A stretch of DNA of 64,000 nt from Trichomonas tenax (Eukaryota > Parabasalia > Trichomonadida > Trichomonadidae). The stretch spans positions 1 through 64,000 of the forward strand of contig JALKBU010000026.1 of NCBI GenBank assembly GCA_023091735.1, written 5' to 3'. The position numbers and the translations under genes were made by a program. Positions 1-10,689 of the stretch are shown piece by piece; position 1 is the first letter of the stretch; every line of letters starts with the position of its first letter. The notes below the pieces were generated by a model. That model was not told where the DNA came from and searched no databases. It worked only from the letters and a program-made list of their open reading frames with translations.

Positions 1-230
1 TAATATTGAATCGTTCAGACTGTCGGAAATCAAACGTTAAATTCTCCAAATATGAGGTCAATATATCAAAATTTATGATATCAACGTGTTTGCAAATTTT
101 GGCAAATAACCCCCAACATATACTACTGTCCAACACTATATGTATTTCAGGCGTGAATTTTCATGGAAGGCGACATGCGTAGACACATTATATTTTAATT
201 ATCTAAAATTTTATTATTATTCAAATTTAA

Positions 231-692
231 TTAGTCTTTGGAGACACTACGGATCCAGCTAAAGAGATCGTCTAAGTTATAGTCTCCAGAATGAGGCCTA
301 TTGAATGGAAAAACTAATTTAACATCATGATTTGAATTCATCAGTTTTGGAGCGGGATTTATAGAGATGCAAAAAGATGTATCTCTGTCTTTTGCACCAT
401 GTCTGATGAAGAAATGCTCTGCTTTCGTAGAATATTTGTTATCGATGAAATTCATTCGGTTCATCAAATAAACTCTCTTCTTCATTTCCTCAGAAATGTT
501 TCGATAAAATTCTGTGAAATTAGAAAAATTGTTGTTTTTGTCACCAAATGCCACGTTTTCTGGAGTTGGATTATTTCCAGCAACGTTCATTGCATCAAAG
601 CTATGAACTGATTTTAATGGTGTTGTTTTATATTCATCTCTTCTCATTTTAATAAACTTTTCAAATTTAGCCGTGCAAAAAAGAGTCATCAT
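231..692 (-). pseudogene. C-terminal fragment of a bacterial-type subtype B tannase / esterase-like alpha/beta hydrolase
   Basis: A 153-residue frame from a double ATG (687-692) to TAA. The part from residue ~14 (KMRRDEYKT, VHSFDAMNVAG) to the end (FIRHGAKDRDTSF, NRPHSGDYNLDDLFSWI) resembles the C-terminal third of secreted bacterial subtype B tannase/feruloyl-esterase-like hydrolases. In that family this part carries the catalytic acid region and the last His (here in RPHSGDY). The family is normally 450-600 residues, and its N-terminal half with the GxSxG nucleophile elbow is missing. Reading 693-900 in reverse shows only AT-rich non-coding sequence, so the gene is 5'-truncated and cannot be catalytic. 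Bacterial origin by lateral transfer is inferred. Family assignment is from remembered motifs, not a search. Confidence 0.55.
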
Positions 693-1510
693 TATTTTTG
701 GGAGAATAACACACAGAGCTTATGTGTGAACACTTGGAATAGTTTTTTCCAAAAAAAGCTAAAAAGCATATTTGTGATTAGATTTACCTATTTATCATCA
801 ACAACAACCTGTTTTACGTTATAAAAATGCTATACAATGGGAATATAATATATTATAATGAGTAAAGCACATCATGGCAAATCAATGTTTTTGATGCAAG
901 GCATATCTAATATTTTAATGAAATATAGACTTTTTTAGCTAATTTTTTAATATATCATGCACAACAGGATTTTGTACATTGTGGTTCAATAAATTAGCAA
1001 AAAGTTAATCCAGTGAGTTAAAAAACGAGTTTCGCTGACTTTATGTTGAAAAATTTAATTGCCCTAATTTAAATATATTGGAATTGTGATGTCATTGACT
1101 AATTGTTTGCATGGATTTGCTTCATGGCAGGTAACTACATGTGATTAAAGACATAATTTCAACTTCATATAAATAAATTCGATTTTTGCTCGCAAATAAT
1201 TAATATTTTAAGTTTTGCTTTATAAAGCAAACAAGGCCATGTTTTTATATATTCTCTTTTGTTTAGTACTGCGGCTAAGAATCTTAATGAAAAAATGTTT
1301 AAATTTGAGATCAATTCAGGAAGTTTTTCAATGGTAGCTATTTTTGAAATTTAATTTTCCTTTAATATATTTATTATACACACACACTAAAAATCAAAAC
1401 AATTAAAGAAATTGATGAAATGTCAAGTTGAATTTTAATTTCAATTTTGTGGGTAAATTTTTAATGGATTCTAAAGAGGGAATTGATTGATTAGAAAAAG
1501 CGAAATATTA
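693..1510. other. Intergenic, AT-rich
   Basis: No convincing coding sequence or structure seen. An isolated AATAACACACAG at 704-715 (+) resembles a trichomonad 3' splice site but has no gene around it. Confidence 0.5.
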
Positions 1511-2400
1511 ATGGAGGAAGCTTCATCGATTTCAATGAATTGATCAACGTTGTGAAGTATTCTAGAATGAGATTCGATGAATATATTTCGTTAATGAACA
1601 ATTTTAATCAAAACGAAAGACTTCTAGTTTTCAAAAACATCGACATCGACTTCTGTGAAATTGAAGGAAGAAACGACAGCGTTGTCTTATTCATGAAATC
1701 CGTCTTCGATTCAACGAAAATCAAATGCCTCCCAAAAATCATTCGTTGCATCGAAACATCACATGACACATCAGATCTTCAATGTCGGAATTCACAATTT
1801 CGACACGAAATCCCTTCTCACTTTCAACGAAGAACTTCGAAATAAAATTAAATCTCTCGAATCTGAGATTGAAAAACTTCATTATATTCTTAACAATCAC
1901 AATATCTATTCGCTAAAGAGATTCGACAAAACAGGAGGTAATTTTTTAAAAATATGCCAAATCTTCGAAAAGATCGTAAAAAAAATAACAGGATAGCATT
2001 TGAGTTCAGATTCACAAAGAAATTCTGTGATTTAACTGAAGATAATGATAAAAATATTCTTATTTTTGTTACATATTTCAATAACTTCAAACTCGCAAAA
2101 ATTCTCGTTGAATCAGGTGCAGACTATTTGCGATGTGATAATTAAGAATGTGATTCTTTATGTTATTTCTGTGATAAAGGCAATCTCAAAGCTATCAAAT
2201 ATTTTTCTAGTCTCCCAAACGTTGATCAGAACTTTCCATGCAAAAGCAATTGGACAACATTGCATAGCGCTTCAAATAATGAACATTATGAGGTCTGCGA
2301 ATTCATTTTAATGCTTCCTGGAATCGATATCAATGAATTAAAGAACAGCACCTGCCGTTACATGGGATCAACAAAAACAAAGATCTTCTTATAAAACATG
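1511..2400 (+). pseudogene. Broken ankyrin-repeat protein (trichomonad DUF3447-type)
   Basis: A plausible ATG at 1511 opens into a tract that reads as one protein only across several frame changes. An N-terminal block (FDEYISLMNNFN, RLLVFKNIDIDF) runs at 1540-1770. A helical linker (TKSLLTFNEELRNKIK) follows in another frame at 1790-1990. Ankyrin-like repeats then appear in further frames: NFKLAKILVESGADYL near 2080-2130, GNLKAIKYFSSLPNVDQNF near 2175-2240 and NNEHYEVCEFILMLPGIDI near 2275-2330. The layout of helical N-terminus plus C-terminal ankyrins is that of the hugely expanded trichomonad ankyrin family. At least three frameshifts make it a pseudogene. No binding partner can be inferred. 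Confidence 0.75.
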
Positions 2401-3153
2401 GAACTTTTCAATAAACAGAGCATTTCCGTTATTTAGATTCTGAAAATATATGGCACTTTCCAATGCCCCAGATACGATTATTTATTTTTCAAAAAATTTG
2501 AGATCGTTCTATTGAAAGATCAAAAAACAACCAAAAATGACATAAATAATGCACAAACCATTATGTTAGAACACTCAATGGAGAGAAATTAGAATGACCG
2601 AACAATCTGGTCGGAAAATTTCCTTTCCTTTCTTAATTTGACTTTGAATAATCGATTTTTTTTTAAATTCATAAAACTATTCCAATATTAAGTATTGTTC
2701 TTTCTATCTTCAAACATACATTATATAAGACCCATAGCATCTTGGTTGTTAATTAGGATCAAATAATTGAGGTATAGCAATATATATTTGGTCATCGATA
2801 TTTTTACATTTAAATGTGTGTCAAATTGTTGTCATTTGCCAGTTTAAATGTTTTTTGTGTTCTTGAGTTAAATTTCCTGCAAAGAATTCCACCACCTGAC
2901 TGGAGTGTCCTCGATCAGCACAAAATTGAAACGAATGAAGTATTCATTAGCTATCTAAGGAAGAAAGTAATCAAAAAACAAACATTGAAACAAGATTCAA
3001 TACATATGATTTCATTACCACAACGCTCAAGAAGAGATCAAAAATGTACAATCTTCACTAAAAAGATATGTCCAAAACATTAGATTCAATTATTTTAAAT
3101 GAAAAATTACATTTCAAACGACATAAACATTTTATCAACAATAAAATTACTGT
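2401..3153. other. Intergenic with a doubtful 89-codon ORF
   Basis: Mostly AT-rich. A plus-strand frame at 2814-3083 (contains PPPDWSVLDQHK) is open for 89 codons but matches nothing I recognise. It may be a remnant or chance. Confidence 0.4.
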
Positions 3154-6100
3154 TTATAATAACAATATATTGTTAATTAAATGTATTGGCCTAAGATGAG
3201 GATATTGTTTGTAAAATCTTTCAAGGAAAATGTCTGAAATCCTCTCACGTGATATAAATTTTCTGTAATCCGGTGGATTTTCAACAAAACTGCCGTGTTC
3301 ACGTTCCATATGACCATAGCATTGATTACCAGTTGCAAATGGTCCGGCTTCACAATAATAACACCAATGTGCTCCACAATTGCATGTAATATGATTACAG
3401 CCAGAACTTTTTAAGACCATGAATTTGCAATTTGGACATAATCTATGACCAGGAAGCCTTTCTCTCAATTGACATTTATCCTGAAGATGCCATTTCTTGC
3501 ACAAAACACAATATATCTTTCCGCATTTATCGCATTTTGCGCTTTCCTTTCTTTCGTGGCGTATCTCCGGGTGATCTGGACAGAAAGTGAATATTGGGGA
3601 CATTTTAATTGATCTTTGAGCAGACTGAGTGATTGCACATTTAATCAACTTCGAAATATCTTTTTCAGACACAAAGCTTGACAGAAGATATCCAAATGGA
3701 ATAATCGGATAATATTTTTGTGCCAATATTTCAAACTTCGTTTCCACAAGAGAAATTGTCTCTAAAATATCGTTGCAATTAAATGCGGCATCAACATTTA
3801 TTTTTCCATCAGATTTTATCATTCTGTGCTGTTGCAAATGATAGTTGAGGAAATCTTTAACACATAGCACACAGAAATTATGGAACTCGACACTCCCATC
3901 GAATTTGAAAATTGGAATTAACGAGTTTGAGAATTTTCCTTCTTTTCCATGGCATCCAACTTCATCATACAGCAAAACATAATCATCAGGATCTTGTCCA
4001 CTTGCTATTAACAAAGTTTCATTAAATTCCTCGGCGGTGACATTTCTTGGAACGTAAACAATCCTGTCATTAATGTTACACATTATCCAAGCTTGATCTG
4101 GAGTTGATGATGCATTCTTCTGTTTCAAGTACTTTGCAAGCTGTCCAAAAATGACATTTTCTGGGAAGGTATTTGGTACAAATGGAATTTGTGGAGGAGA
4201 TTCGTAGAATAAATCGAACAAAATTTGTTCATCAGTTGGATTAACATATAATCTCGCTTTGTTCCTTGTGATTGTAATTTTGTGAGATTTGGCCCAATCA
4301 ATGATGCACCGAAGAAATGCTTCGTTCTTTTGAAGTGCTTCAGGATACAAATGATAAGGAATGAAGAATGGTGTTATTTTATAAAAATCATTAATTGATC
4401 TGATGAATTTCTGGCCTCCTTCTTTTCCGATAATTTTTACAATCAATTGATTTTGCTTGATCTTAGTATCAAACAATTGGATGTTCAATCTTTTTACGAT
4501 TTGTTTTACATTTTCTTGAAGATCTTCAATTGGTTCATCGAATAATTGATGTTGGTCCAACTCAAACTCAACAACTTCGAACCTTTCTTTGTGAGCCCAT
4601 TTCTTGTCTATTTCTTCGATTTGCTGTATGAAGTGATCCAACAAATGATTGTTCCTGAAGCAAATTGTGATTACACCTTTACCAAATGAATCTTCGAATT
4701 GAGCTTGATTATCCATTGCCTCTCTGATTGCAATGCATGTTTTAACATAATTGATGTCTTTTTCATTACCATGAAGAAGCCCCAAACAGTTCCTTTTATG
4801 GCAATAAAGGTACTTATTGAAATCTTTTAGCTTTTTTCTTTTAGCTTGATTGAAGCATTTCCGATAGAATTCGACATTTTTTGATGGCTTGAATTCTTTG
4901 ATTGCTTGGATATTATTGATATCGAAATTATCATGATCATGCAGAATAACAAAATATTGTGAATACATCTTTTTGTTTTCTTGGTTGATATTATTGACAT
5001 CATTATCAATTTGATCAACTTTAATCTGAACATTTGGATTTGTCCACACAAGTCGCTCCAATGGAAGTTTTTCGTTTGTAATGATGAACATATTTGTGGA
5101 ATCAGCATCATCAAAAGCAAAATCAGTTGCAATTTTTGGATTTATATTTTCTTCTGTGGAATTGATTCGATCGAGATTGAATGAAAGTTGTTCACCTGAA
5201 ATTGCCAAATACAGTTTTTCGTCGATGTTATTTAATCTGCTGATATTATTACTTATGTAATCGATGGATCTTTGATTGATCTTATATGCTTTCATATCTG
5301 AAAACAGATAAACACTGATTTGATCGAATGAATTAAGCAAAACAAAGCAACCGTATTGTCTGGATGGAATTGCAACAGATGATGGAATGTATGGGAGAAG
5401 TTTCTCTATTTTCTCAACAGCTGACTTAATTAATGTCAGTCCATCAAGTGGATCTCTAATGATGAAATTCATTGTGAAATCTTGTCCATTACTTTTGAGG
5501 AAATAGAAATAATTTGAATCAACGATTCGATCAATATCTGTAAGATATGCTTTGAGGAGAAGGATGATGTATTGATTTTCATAATAATTATGGAATGGAA
5601 CAGATGCTGGATGATCTCCATCTTTGTCATCATAATTAATATGAATCAAAGATCCGGTATCTGTTAATTCTTTCCTAGAAATTGATATAATGTAAGCAGC
5701 ATAAGGCATATCAAATGATTGAGCGCCTGGACGTTGATAAACGGTTATCTTCGAAATATCGTTTGTATGTTTGTAAGCGAAAATCTTATGCTTTGGATCT
5801 TCAATTTCAAGGAAATACGCTTTGCGATGTTCGACCCATGTTTTGTTGTTCTTTTCTAACTCATTAAACAAATATCTGCTCAATTTCTCCTTAAAGTTGC
5901 AACTATTGAAAAATCTTCGAAGCTCATTCCAATTTTTATCAAGCCTAACATTGTACGCTTTTGCAATTTGTTTCGTGATGCCGATAACATTTTTAATTCT
6001 TTGCAAACTGAATCCATATTGTTCAACTTTGCTTTCATAAGAACTTTGCTGCGACATGAATTGGAAAATTGATTTAAGAATTGTAACAAGATCAGAATCA

Positions 6101-8235
6101 ATGTCAAAATTCTTGCAAAGTTCTGGTGCGTTGCAATCGATGATTAAATCAAACGAAGTTATCAACATTGCCAATGAAGACAAAATTATGCATAATACAA
6201 CATTATCCTTGAATTCTGGTCTTTTTGAAACATCGAGGATTGATTTTGCAATGAAAGGAGAAAGTGGATATAATTTAGTAATTTGTTTTCCACTTTCAGT
6301 TAAATTGTAATTGGGATCAAGTATTCCAGACCGAATTAAGATGTCATTGCTTTGCTTTAATCTTTCATCAGGAATTGGATTTGGCAAGTTTTGAACATCT
6401 TCTAAGCGAATGTTAATAGTCCTTAAGTCCAAGATAGCTGAGCACAAATCCGTTGTTAATATCTCTGGATCTTGATATTCTGGTAATATCATGTTTTCCG
6501 TTTGTACTGCAATGTATGTTCCTGGACATGTTCTTCCAACTCTTCCTCTTCTTTGGACTTGGCTTTGCTTTGTGATCGGTTGTTCCTTCAAAGTCTTAAT
6601 CTGCGTGTTTGGATCATAATATGGAACGTTTTCAACACAGCAATCAATGACACAACCGAGGTCAGAAATCGTTATTGATGTTTCAAGAGCGTTTGTTGAG
6701 AAAATCAATTTCACTAAATTATTTCTTTGTGGAATAAAAGCCTTTGCAAGTGCTTTCTCACCTTCAGACATGTAGCTTGTGTATGTGAGTTGAATTATAT
6801 AGTGTTTGCTTTCATCTTGAGTCAATTTCTCGATTGTTGATCCGATCGATTCGCTTTTGACGATTTCATCAATATTTGAGATTATTTGGATATCGCTATG
6901 TTTAATCAACTCTTTGTTGAATTCTTTTTGTATAGCTTTGATCTTCTGGTTTCCTGAAGTGAATATTAAAATTGATTTTCCTTTGTTCTTCACTAATTCT
7001 TCAAAAACGCATTCAACAACTTTATCTTCAACGGCATCTTTACTAACAATATACTTTTTGTCCTGAATTGGAAATAATGCAGAATCGCTCAAATTAATTT
7101 CTTGAACCTTTTCGTCAAAACACTCGAATATTCTTTTATCTGGAGTTGCCGACATCATTGTTACACGTGAACTGAACTTGTTTGCATTCTTTGATAACAT
7201 TGAAATTAAAACATCTGTGCCATAAGATCGTTCATGAACTTCATCCAAAATGAACCTTGTGCAGTCCTTTATGTTCAAATCTTGATGATTGTGAAGCAAA
7301 TACAATGCTTTCTTTGATGATAAAATTGCAAATATTGGTTTGACTGGTTTTTGACCCTTTCTATATGATTCAAACTTCCTTATTAGCGGTTTCATGTTGA
7401 ATATAACTTCTGCTTCTTCTTTGAAGTTTGAATTCAAGAAATCTTTGAAATTATCATCGATGATTGCTGTGCTTGGTTGAACCATGATGATAAATGGGGA
7501 TTTTAGGCCTTCTTCTATTGTTTTAATTGCCATTATGAAAGGAAGACAACGAGTTTTTCCAGATCCGGTCGTACTCATGAAATTTACATAAGAACTATTG
7601 GTGTCAATGAAATCAAACATCAAGGAGAACACAGGCAGAATGACCTTTGTTGTTGATGATGATGAATCTTTGAATGAAAATTTGAAAAGATTGCCAAGTA
7701 TATTTCTCATGCTGATGTTATCTTCGTACTTTAGAAAGGATTTCAAGTAAGTATAAAGCGTTTTGACAACTTTAGAAGCATAATCAATTATGATTTTGTT
7801 ATTTGGCTTGTCGTCGAGGCTATTGGATATATTTCTCAAAGTGATTTTGAATTTCTGTGCTTCTGTTTTCAAACTTACATGATTTTGATTTTGCGATAAG
7901 AATTTCATGAATTCATCCAAAACACTGCTGATATTGCTGTTCTTATTAGTTTTTTGAAGAATGGAATTGAGTTCATCGAATAATGGCGTTGTTAAAGGAA
8001 ATTGAATATTAATTAAGTTTGATTCAGGATCTTTTGTGAAAACAATCTTACTATATTGTTGTATTGTTTTTTCTACCTTTGTTTCACTTTGTTTCGTTTC
8101 TGATTCATTATTTTCATTATTTTGTGTTTGATTTGGTACATAATTAGCGAATTTTATTTTGCTTTTGTCATATCCTTGCTTTGTGAGCTTTCTTTTATTA
8201 GCCTGTGGACGTTCAATCTTTGGATTCGTGTCCAT
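3154..8235 (-). CDS. DEAH-box RNA helicase fused to a C-terminal RBR (RING-IBR-RING) module
   Basis: An intact 1693-residue protein. Residues ~1-60 are Lys/Asn/Gln-rich and probably disordered. The helicase core has motif I TGSGKT (~223-228), motif II DEVH (~331-334), motif III SAT in MSATP (~361) and motif VI QRRGRVGR (~559-566), followed by an HA2-like helical region. The middle (~700-1400) has no clear domain. The C-terminus holds an IBR-like Cys cluster (FCPDHPE, CDKCGKIYCVLC, ~1547-1585) and a RING2/Rcat (CPNC, SGCNH, CNCGAHWCYYC, ~1599-1630). C1613 in GCNH sits at the thioester-Cys position of RBR ligases. RING1 is reduced to FHNFCVLCVKDFL (~1450) without its leading CxxC. Known relatives are the plant DEAH11/12 fusions. 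ATP-dependent RNA remodelling is family knowledge; ubiquitin transfer is inferred. The ATG is 7 nt from an initiator. Confidence 0.92.
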   Translation of the reverse strand: MDTNPKIERPQANKRKLTKQGYDKSKIKFANYVPNQTQNNENNESETKQSETKVEKTIQQYSKIVFTKDPESNLINIQFPLTTPLFDELNSILQKTNKNSNISSVLDEFMKFLSQNQNHVSLKTEAQKFKITLRNISNSLDDKPNNKIIIDYASKVVKTLYTYLKSFLKYEDNISMRNILGNLFKFSFKDSSSSTTKVILPVFSLMFDFIDTNSSYVNFMSTTGSGKTRCLPFIMAIKTIEEGLKSPFIIMVQPSTAIIDDNFKDFLNSNFKEEAEVIFNMKPLIRKFESYRKGQKPVKPIFAILSSKKALYLLHNHQDLNIKDCTRFILDEVHERSYGTDVLISMLSKNANKFSSRVTMMSATPDKRIFECFDEKVQEINLSDSALFPIQDKKYIVSKDAVEDKVVECVFEELVKNKGKSILIFTSGNQKIKAIQKEFNKELIKHSDIQIISNIDEIVKSESIGSTIEKLTQDESKHYIIQLTYTSYMSEGEKALAKAFIPQRNNLVKLIFSTNALETSITISDLGCVIDCCVENVPYYDPNTQIKTLKEQPITKQSQVQRRGRVGRTCPGTYIAVQTENMILPEYQDPEILTTDLCSAILDLRTINIRLEDVQNLPNPIPDERLKQSNDILIRSGILDPNYNLTESGKQITKLYPLSPFIAKSILDVSKRPEFKDNVVLCIILSSLAMLITSFDLIIDCNAPELCKNFDIDSDLVTILKSIFQFMSQQSSYESKVEQYGFSLQRIKNVIGITKQIAKAYNVRLDKNWNELRRFFNSCNFKEKLSRYLFNELEKNNKTWVEHRKAYFLEIEDPKHKIFAYKHTNDISKITVYQRPGAQSFDMPYAAYIISISRKELTDTGSLIHINYDDKDGDHPASVPFHNYYENQYIILLLKAYLTDIDRIVDSNYFYFLKSNGQDFTMNFIIRDPLDGLTLIKSAVEKIEKLLPYIPSSVAIPSRQYGCFVLLNSFDQISVYLFSDMKAYKINQRSIDYISNNISRLNNIDEKLYLAISGEQLSFNLDRINSTEENINPKIATDFAFDDADSTNMFIITNEKLPLERLVWTNPNVQIKVDQIDNDVNNINQENKKMYSQYFVILHDHDNFDINNIQAIKEFKPSKNVEFYRKCFNQAKRKKLKDFNKYLYCHKRNCLGLLHGNEKDINYVKTCIAIREAMDNQAQFEDSFGKGVITICFRNNHLLDHFIQQIEEIDKKWAHKERFEVVEFELDQHQLFDEPIEDLQENVKQIVKRLNIQLFDTKIKQNQLIVKIIGKEGGQKFIRSINDFYKITPFFIPYHLYPEALQKNEAFLRCIIDWAKSHKITITRNKARLYVNPTDEQILFDLFYESPPQIPFVPNTFPENVIFGQLAKYLKQKNASSTPDQAWIMCNINDRIVYVPRNVTAEEFNETLLIASGQDPDDYVLLYDEVGCHGKEGKFSNSLIPIFKFDGSVEFHNFCVLCVKDFLNYHLQQHRMIKSDGKINVDAAFNCNDILETISLVETKFEILAQKYYPIIPFGYLLSSFVSEKDISKLIKCAITQSAQRSIKMSPIFTFCPDHPEIRHERKESAKCDKCGKIYCVLCKKWHLQDKCQLRERLPGHRLCPNCKFMVLKSSGCNHITCNCGAHWCYYCEAGPFATGNQCYGHMEREHGSFVENPPDYRKFISRERISDIFLERFYKQYPHLRPIHLINNILLL

Positions 8236-8238
8236 TTA

Positions 8239-8244
8239 TAATGA
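8239..8244 (-). promoter_or_regulatory. Initiator (Inr) of the helicase-RBR gene
   Basis: On the minus strand TCATTA, fitting the trichomonad Inr TCA(+1)Py(T/A)(T/A), follows a T-run. The predicted +1 A (8242) lies 7 nt upstream of the ATG, a typical very short trichomonad leader. Confidence 0.6.
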
Positions 8245-9506
8245 AAAAACAATCTTGAAAAATTTTCTTTCAAAAAAATAAGACGTGAAAAAAGTGATGT
8301 TTTGAACAATTTCAAAACCTTATAATCATTTATTGCAACAATTTACAAACGAATTTTTATTTTTACTAAAAATTAACTTCTGAGATTTTTGAAAAATTAT
8401 TTCAAGGAACGAAATGATATTTTCAAAATTGAACTAAATTACATGAAGCAGTTGGTAGTACTGTATATTGCTATATAGTAATTTCTCTTCAAAAGTTATT
8501 ACATAGAGAATAAGACTTGAAAAATGTTGTCCGACAATTTGCATCTTTAACGGCTTAACTTTGACCATATATTATATATCCACAACATGTATAACAACGC
8601 CTGATTTAATAGACTCAATTGTAATCTAAAAAATTGATTGCAATTTGCTACCCTTTTTTGTAATTCCATAATTGAATTGTAATTTGGTACCCTCATTTGT
8701 AATCCAAGTTCAAATTGCAATTCAAAACCGAATTGCAATTGAAGTTTGAATTGCTATTTTAAAGGGAATTCCCTATTCAAATTAGCGCTTTTCCTAACTG
8801 CAATGACGATAAAAAATTGAAGTCTGGTCTTAAATTTTTGAATGCTTTTTGACATTTTGTCATGTAAAATGTAAGGAAATATCAGCAAAAATTTTGTTCT
8901 AAAAATGAAATGCAGTTAATAGATATCAATTGTAATGAAGTATAGTATAAAAATTTATTTGGCATGATCATTGTTTCTTTGAATCGATGTTATATCTTAT
9001 GGATTATGCCTTTATTTCTTATAGTAAATAGAACCTATGAAGCTATTAATTGCATAGTGTTTTGATATATTTCATAAATTCATTCTCTTCATTAATTTTG
9101 AGATGAATTCAAAAAAATTCAAAAAGAAAAACCATGGACTGTTATTTGTGCATAGTTTCAAGACTTAACAATTGAACTAATTATGATGTGGGGAAGCTCT
9201 CAAATATTACAGGTATTTGATCACATGCTTTAACACTTTTAATCACTCGATTTTCTTGCTACATGCTCACTAAGTATCACATACTTAAAAATCACTGAAT
9301 TTTGAACAAAAAGTCAATATTTTAAAAATATTTAATTGAATCTCTAATTCATTTCCGGCTTTTTTAGAGTCTACTGTACATATAATCATTGCAGATACAT
9401 TTTCTTCAAACAAAGGTCTTATGCGCTATCAAGATTTAGTTCTCAAAATCTACGGATCGGCTAAATTATTGAAATTCCGATTTCGTCCTGGAGTAGCAAA
9501 AACTAG
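8245..9506. other. Intergenic, AT-rich
   Basis: Apart from the 39-bp repeat at 8642-8713 I see no gene. The 63-codon minus frame at 8547-8738 is a by-product of the repeat. Confidence 0.45.
8642..8713. repeat. Two imperfect direct copies with a 39-bp period
   Basis: AATTTGCTACCCTTTTTTG at 8642 recurs as AATTTGGTACCCTCATTTG at 8681. The surrounding 150 bp is full of short ATTGCAATT-like words. It is a local, decayed minisatellite. Confidence 0.5.
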
Positions 9507-9568
9507 CTGCGACTGTCTCAAAGACACCATGGAGACCCATCCTCATGCTGTCTTTGAGACAGTCGCAG
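9507..9568. repeat. Perfect inverted repeat: 20-bp arms, 22-bp loop
   Basis: CTGCGACTGTCTCAAAGACA (9507-9526) is exactly complementary to 9549-9568. The arms are ~50% GC in otherwise AT-rich DNA. It could be a foldback end of a mobile element, a recombination site or a small hairpin RNA; the sequence does not decide. Confidence 0.85.
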
Positions 9569-9697
9569 TTTCTCTTGACTTCGCTCTTGTAGGAAAAAGG
9601 CAAAATTATATTTGTCACTTTTTATGATTGAGACCATATCCCTCTAATTTTAAACATCACTCTACGCCTTCTCCGAGCTAGTGCAAATTTATCTTTA

Positions 9698-9901
9698 CTA
9701 ACTATATTTTAACTCTTTAATTCTATTATCAATTTCATCTCTTAACTTTTCCAATTGTTCAATTTCATTATTATAATAATATTCATCATCATGTCTACTT
9801 TCTTCATAAAATTCATGAGTTGGTGGTTCATCAATTTCAAGCCGTTTTGGTTCAACAGGGTGTGACACATCCATTTTAGAGGGTGGATATAAAAATTTCA
9901 T
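9698..9901 (-). CDS. Small hypothetical protein, possible mobile-element ORF
   Basis: 67 codons from an ATG to TAG. The product is acidic and charged, with a Pro-rich N-terminus and a short C-terminal coiled coil (EIEQLEKLRDEIDNRIKELK). No family recognised. It is followed upstream on the same strand by two further tiny ORFs, the compact packing typical of viral or Polinton/Maverick-like elements, which abound in trichomonads. The link is inferred only from layout. Confidence 0.4.
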   Translation of the reverse strand: MKFLYPPSKMDVSHPVEPKRLEIDEPPTHEFYEESRHDDEYYYNNEIEQLEKLRDEIDNRIKELKYS

Positions 9902-9922
9902 CGCTTATTTAATGGACCTGTT

Positions 9923-10069
9923 TATTTGAAATCATTTAGTAATTCACCGAGTGCTTTTATATTTTGTAAATATGTTGGATATTCACCATCGTCAAAATCA
10001 TTCATTATCTTTGATATTTCTTTTCCTGTGAAGCCTAAAGACCTTAGATCACAAGTTTTAATATTCATT
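9923..10069 (-). CDS. Small hypothetical protein, 48 aa
   Basis: Reads MNIKTCDLRSLGFTGKEISK... and ends ...GELLNDFK, then TAA. Composition is protein-like (amphipathic helix) and it lies ~20 bp behind the neighbouring small ORF on the same strand. Function unknown. End positions are approximate to a few bases. Confidence 0.35.
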
Positions 10070-10138
10070 TATATAAAAATAAAAAATTAATAATTAATAT
10101 TAAATTAATAAATAATGGGTAAACGATGAGTGACAAAA

Positions 10139-10320
10139 CCATCCACAATGAATGTCTGATTCATGCACATTGAATGTCATTTTCCTCAAAATTGAATACT
10201 TTATCAGTCAGAATGAATGATACTTACACGCACTATGAGTAACAGATTTTTTCACAGTGAGTGACAGATTTAAGCACTTATCGTGACCATTTCACGCACA
10301 ATGAGTGACGAAAATTTACA
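10139..10320. repeat. Degenerate tandem repeat around CACAATGAGTGAC
   Basis: Five or more decayed copies of CACNCACAATGAGTGACAGATT follow each other at uneven 22-34 bp spacing, for example CACGCACTATGAGTAACAG, CACAGTGAGTGACAG and CACGCACAATGAGTGACG. The tract separates two small ORFs of the suspected mobile element. Confidence 0.7.
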
Positions 10321-10362
10321 CCCTCTAGTTAAGATTGAATCTGATTCGGAGGTGAGAGACTA

Positions 10363-10610
10363 CTTACTCCATGCGTGCCCACAAAGGATTCAATACCTCA
10401 CAATCTTCTTTAATAAATTGATGCTTTATGTAAACAGGATTTAAAACTTTTCTATTCACCTTTCCGTTTTCACCCTTTACTTTTTTATAACGGTAAATAC
10501 TAATTCCATCTTCTTTTGGTTCATCTACTACTTTAATCTCTTTATCAGAAAGTTTTAGTCGTTTATGTTCAAAATCTCCTTTTTTGGAACCTTTTCCATG
10601 TTGTTATATA
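10363..10610 (-). pseudogene. Fragment of a small basic protein, frame-disrupted at its start
   Basis: On the minus strand a clean frame reads GKGSKKGDFEHKRLKLSDK, continues through DGISIYRYKKVKGENGK and ends NPLWARME-stop at 10363. The probable start (MSYKYDGKMYITTW, ~10640) is in another frame, so one indel separates them. It is Lys-rich; no family recognised. It belongs to the cluster of tiny ORFs at 9.7-10.8 kb. Confidence 0.4.
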
Positions 10611-10689
10611 CATCTTTCCATCATATTTATATGACATTTCTGAATTACAATTTTCATATTTCAATATTAACACAATTTTGTTTTCTAAA

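Noticed and set aside
399..611. 70-codon plus-strand ORF
   Set aside because: Antisense shadow of the hydrolase fragment with no protein-like features.
704..715. AATAACACACAG resembling the trichomonad 3' splice motif
   Set aside because: No plus-strand exon on either side; the nearest coding frame is on the opposite strand.
8547..8738. 63-codon minus-strand ORF rich in Gln and Leu
   Set aside because: Translation of a short local repeat, not a gene.
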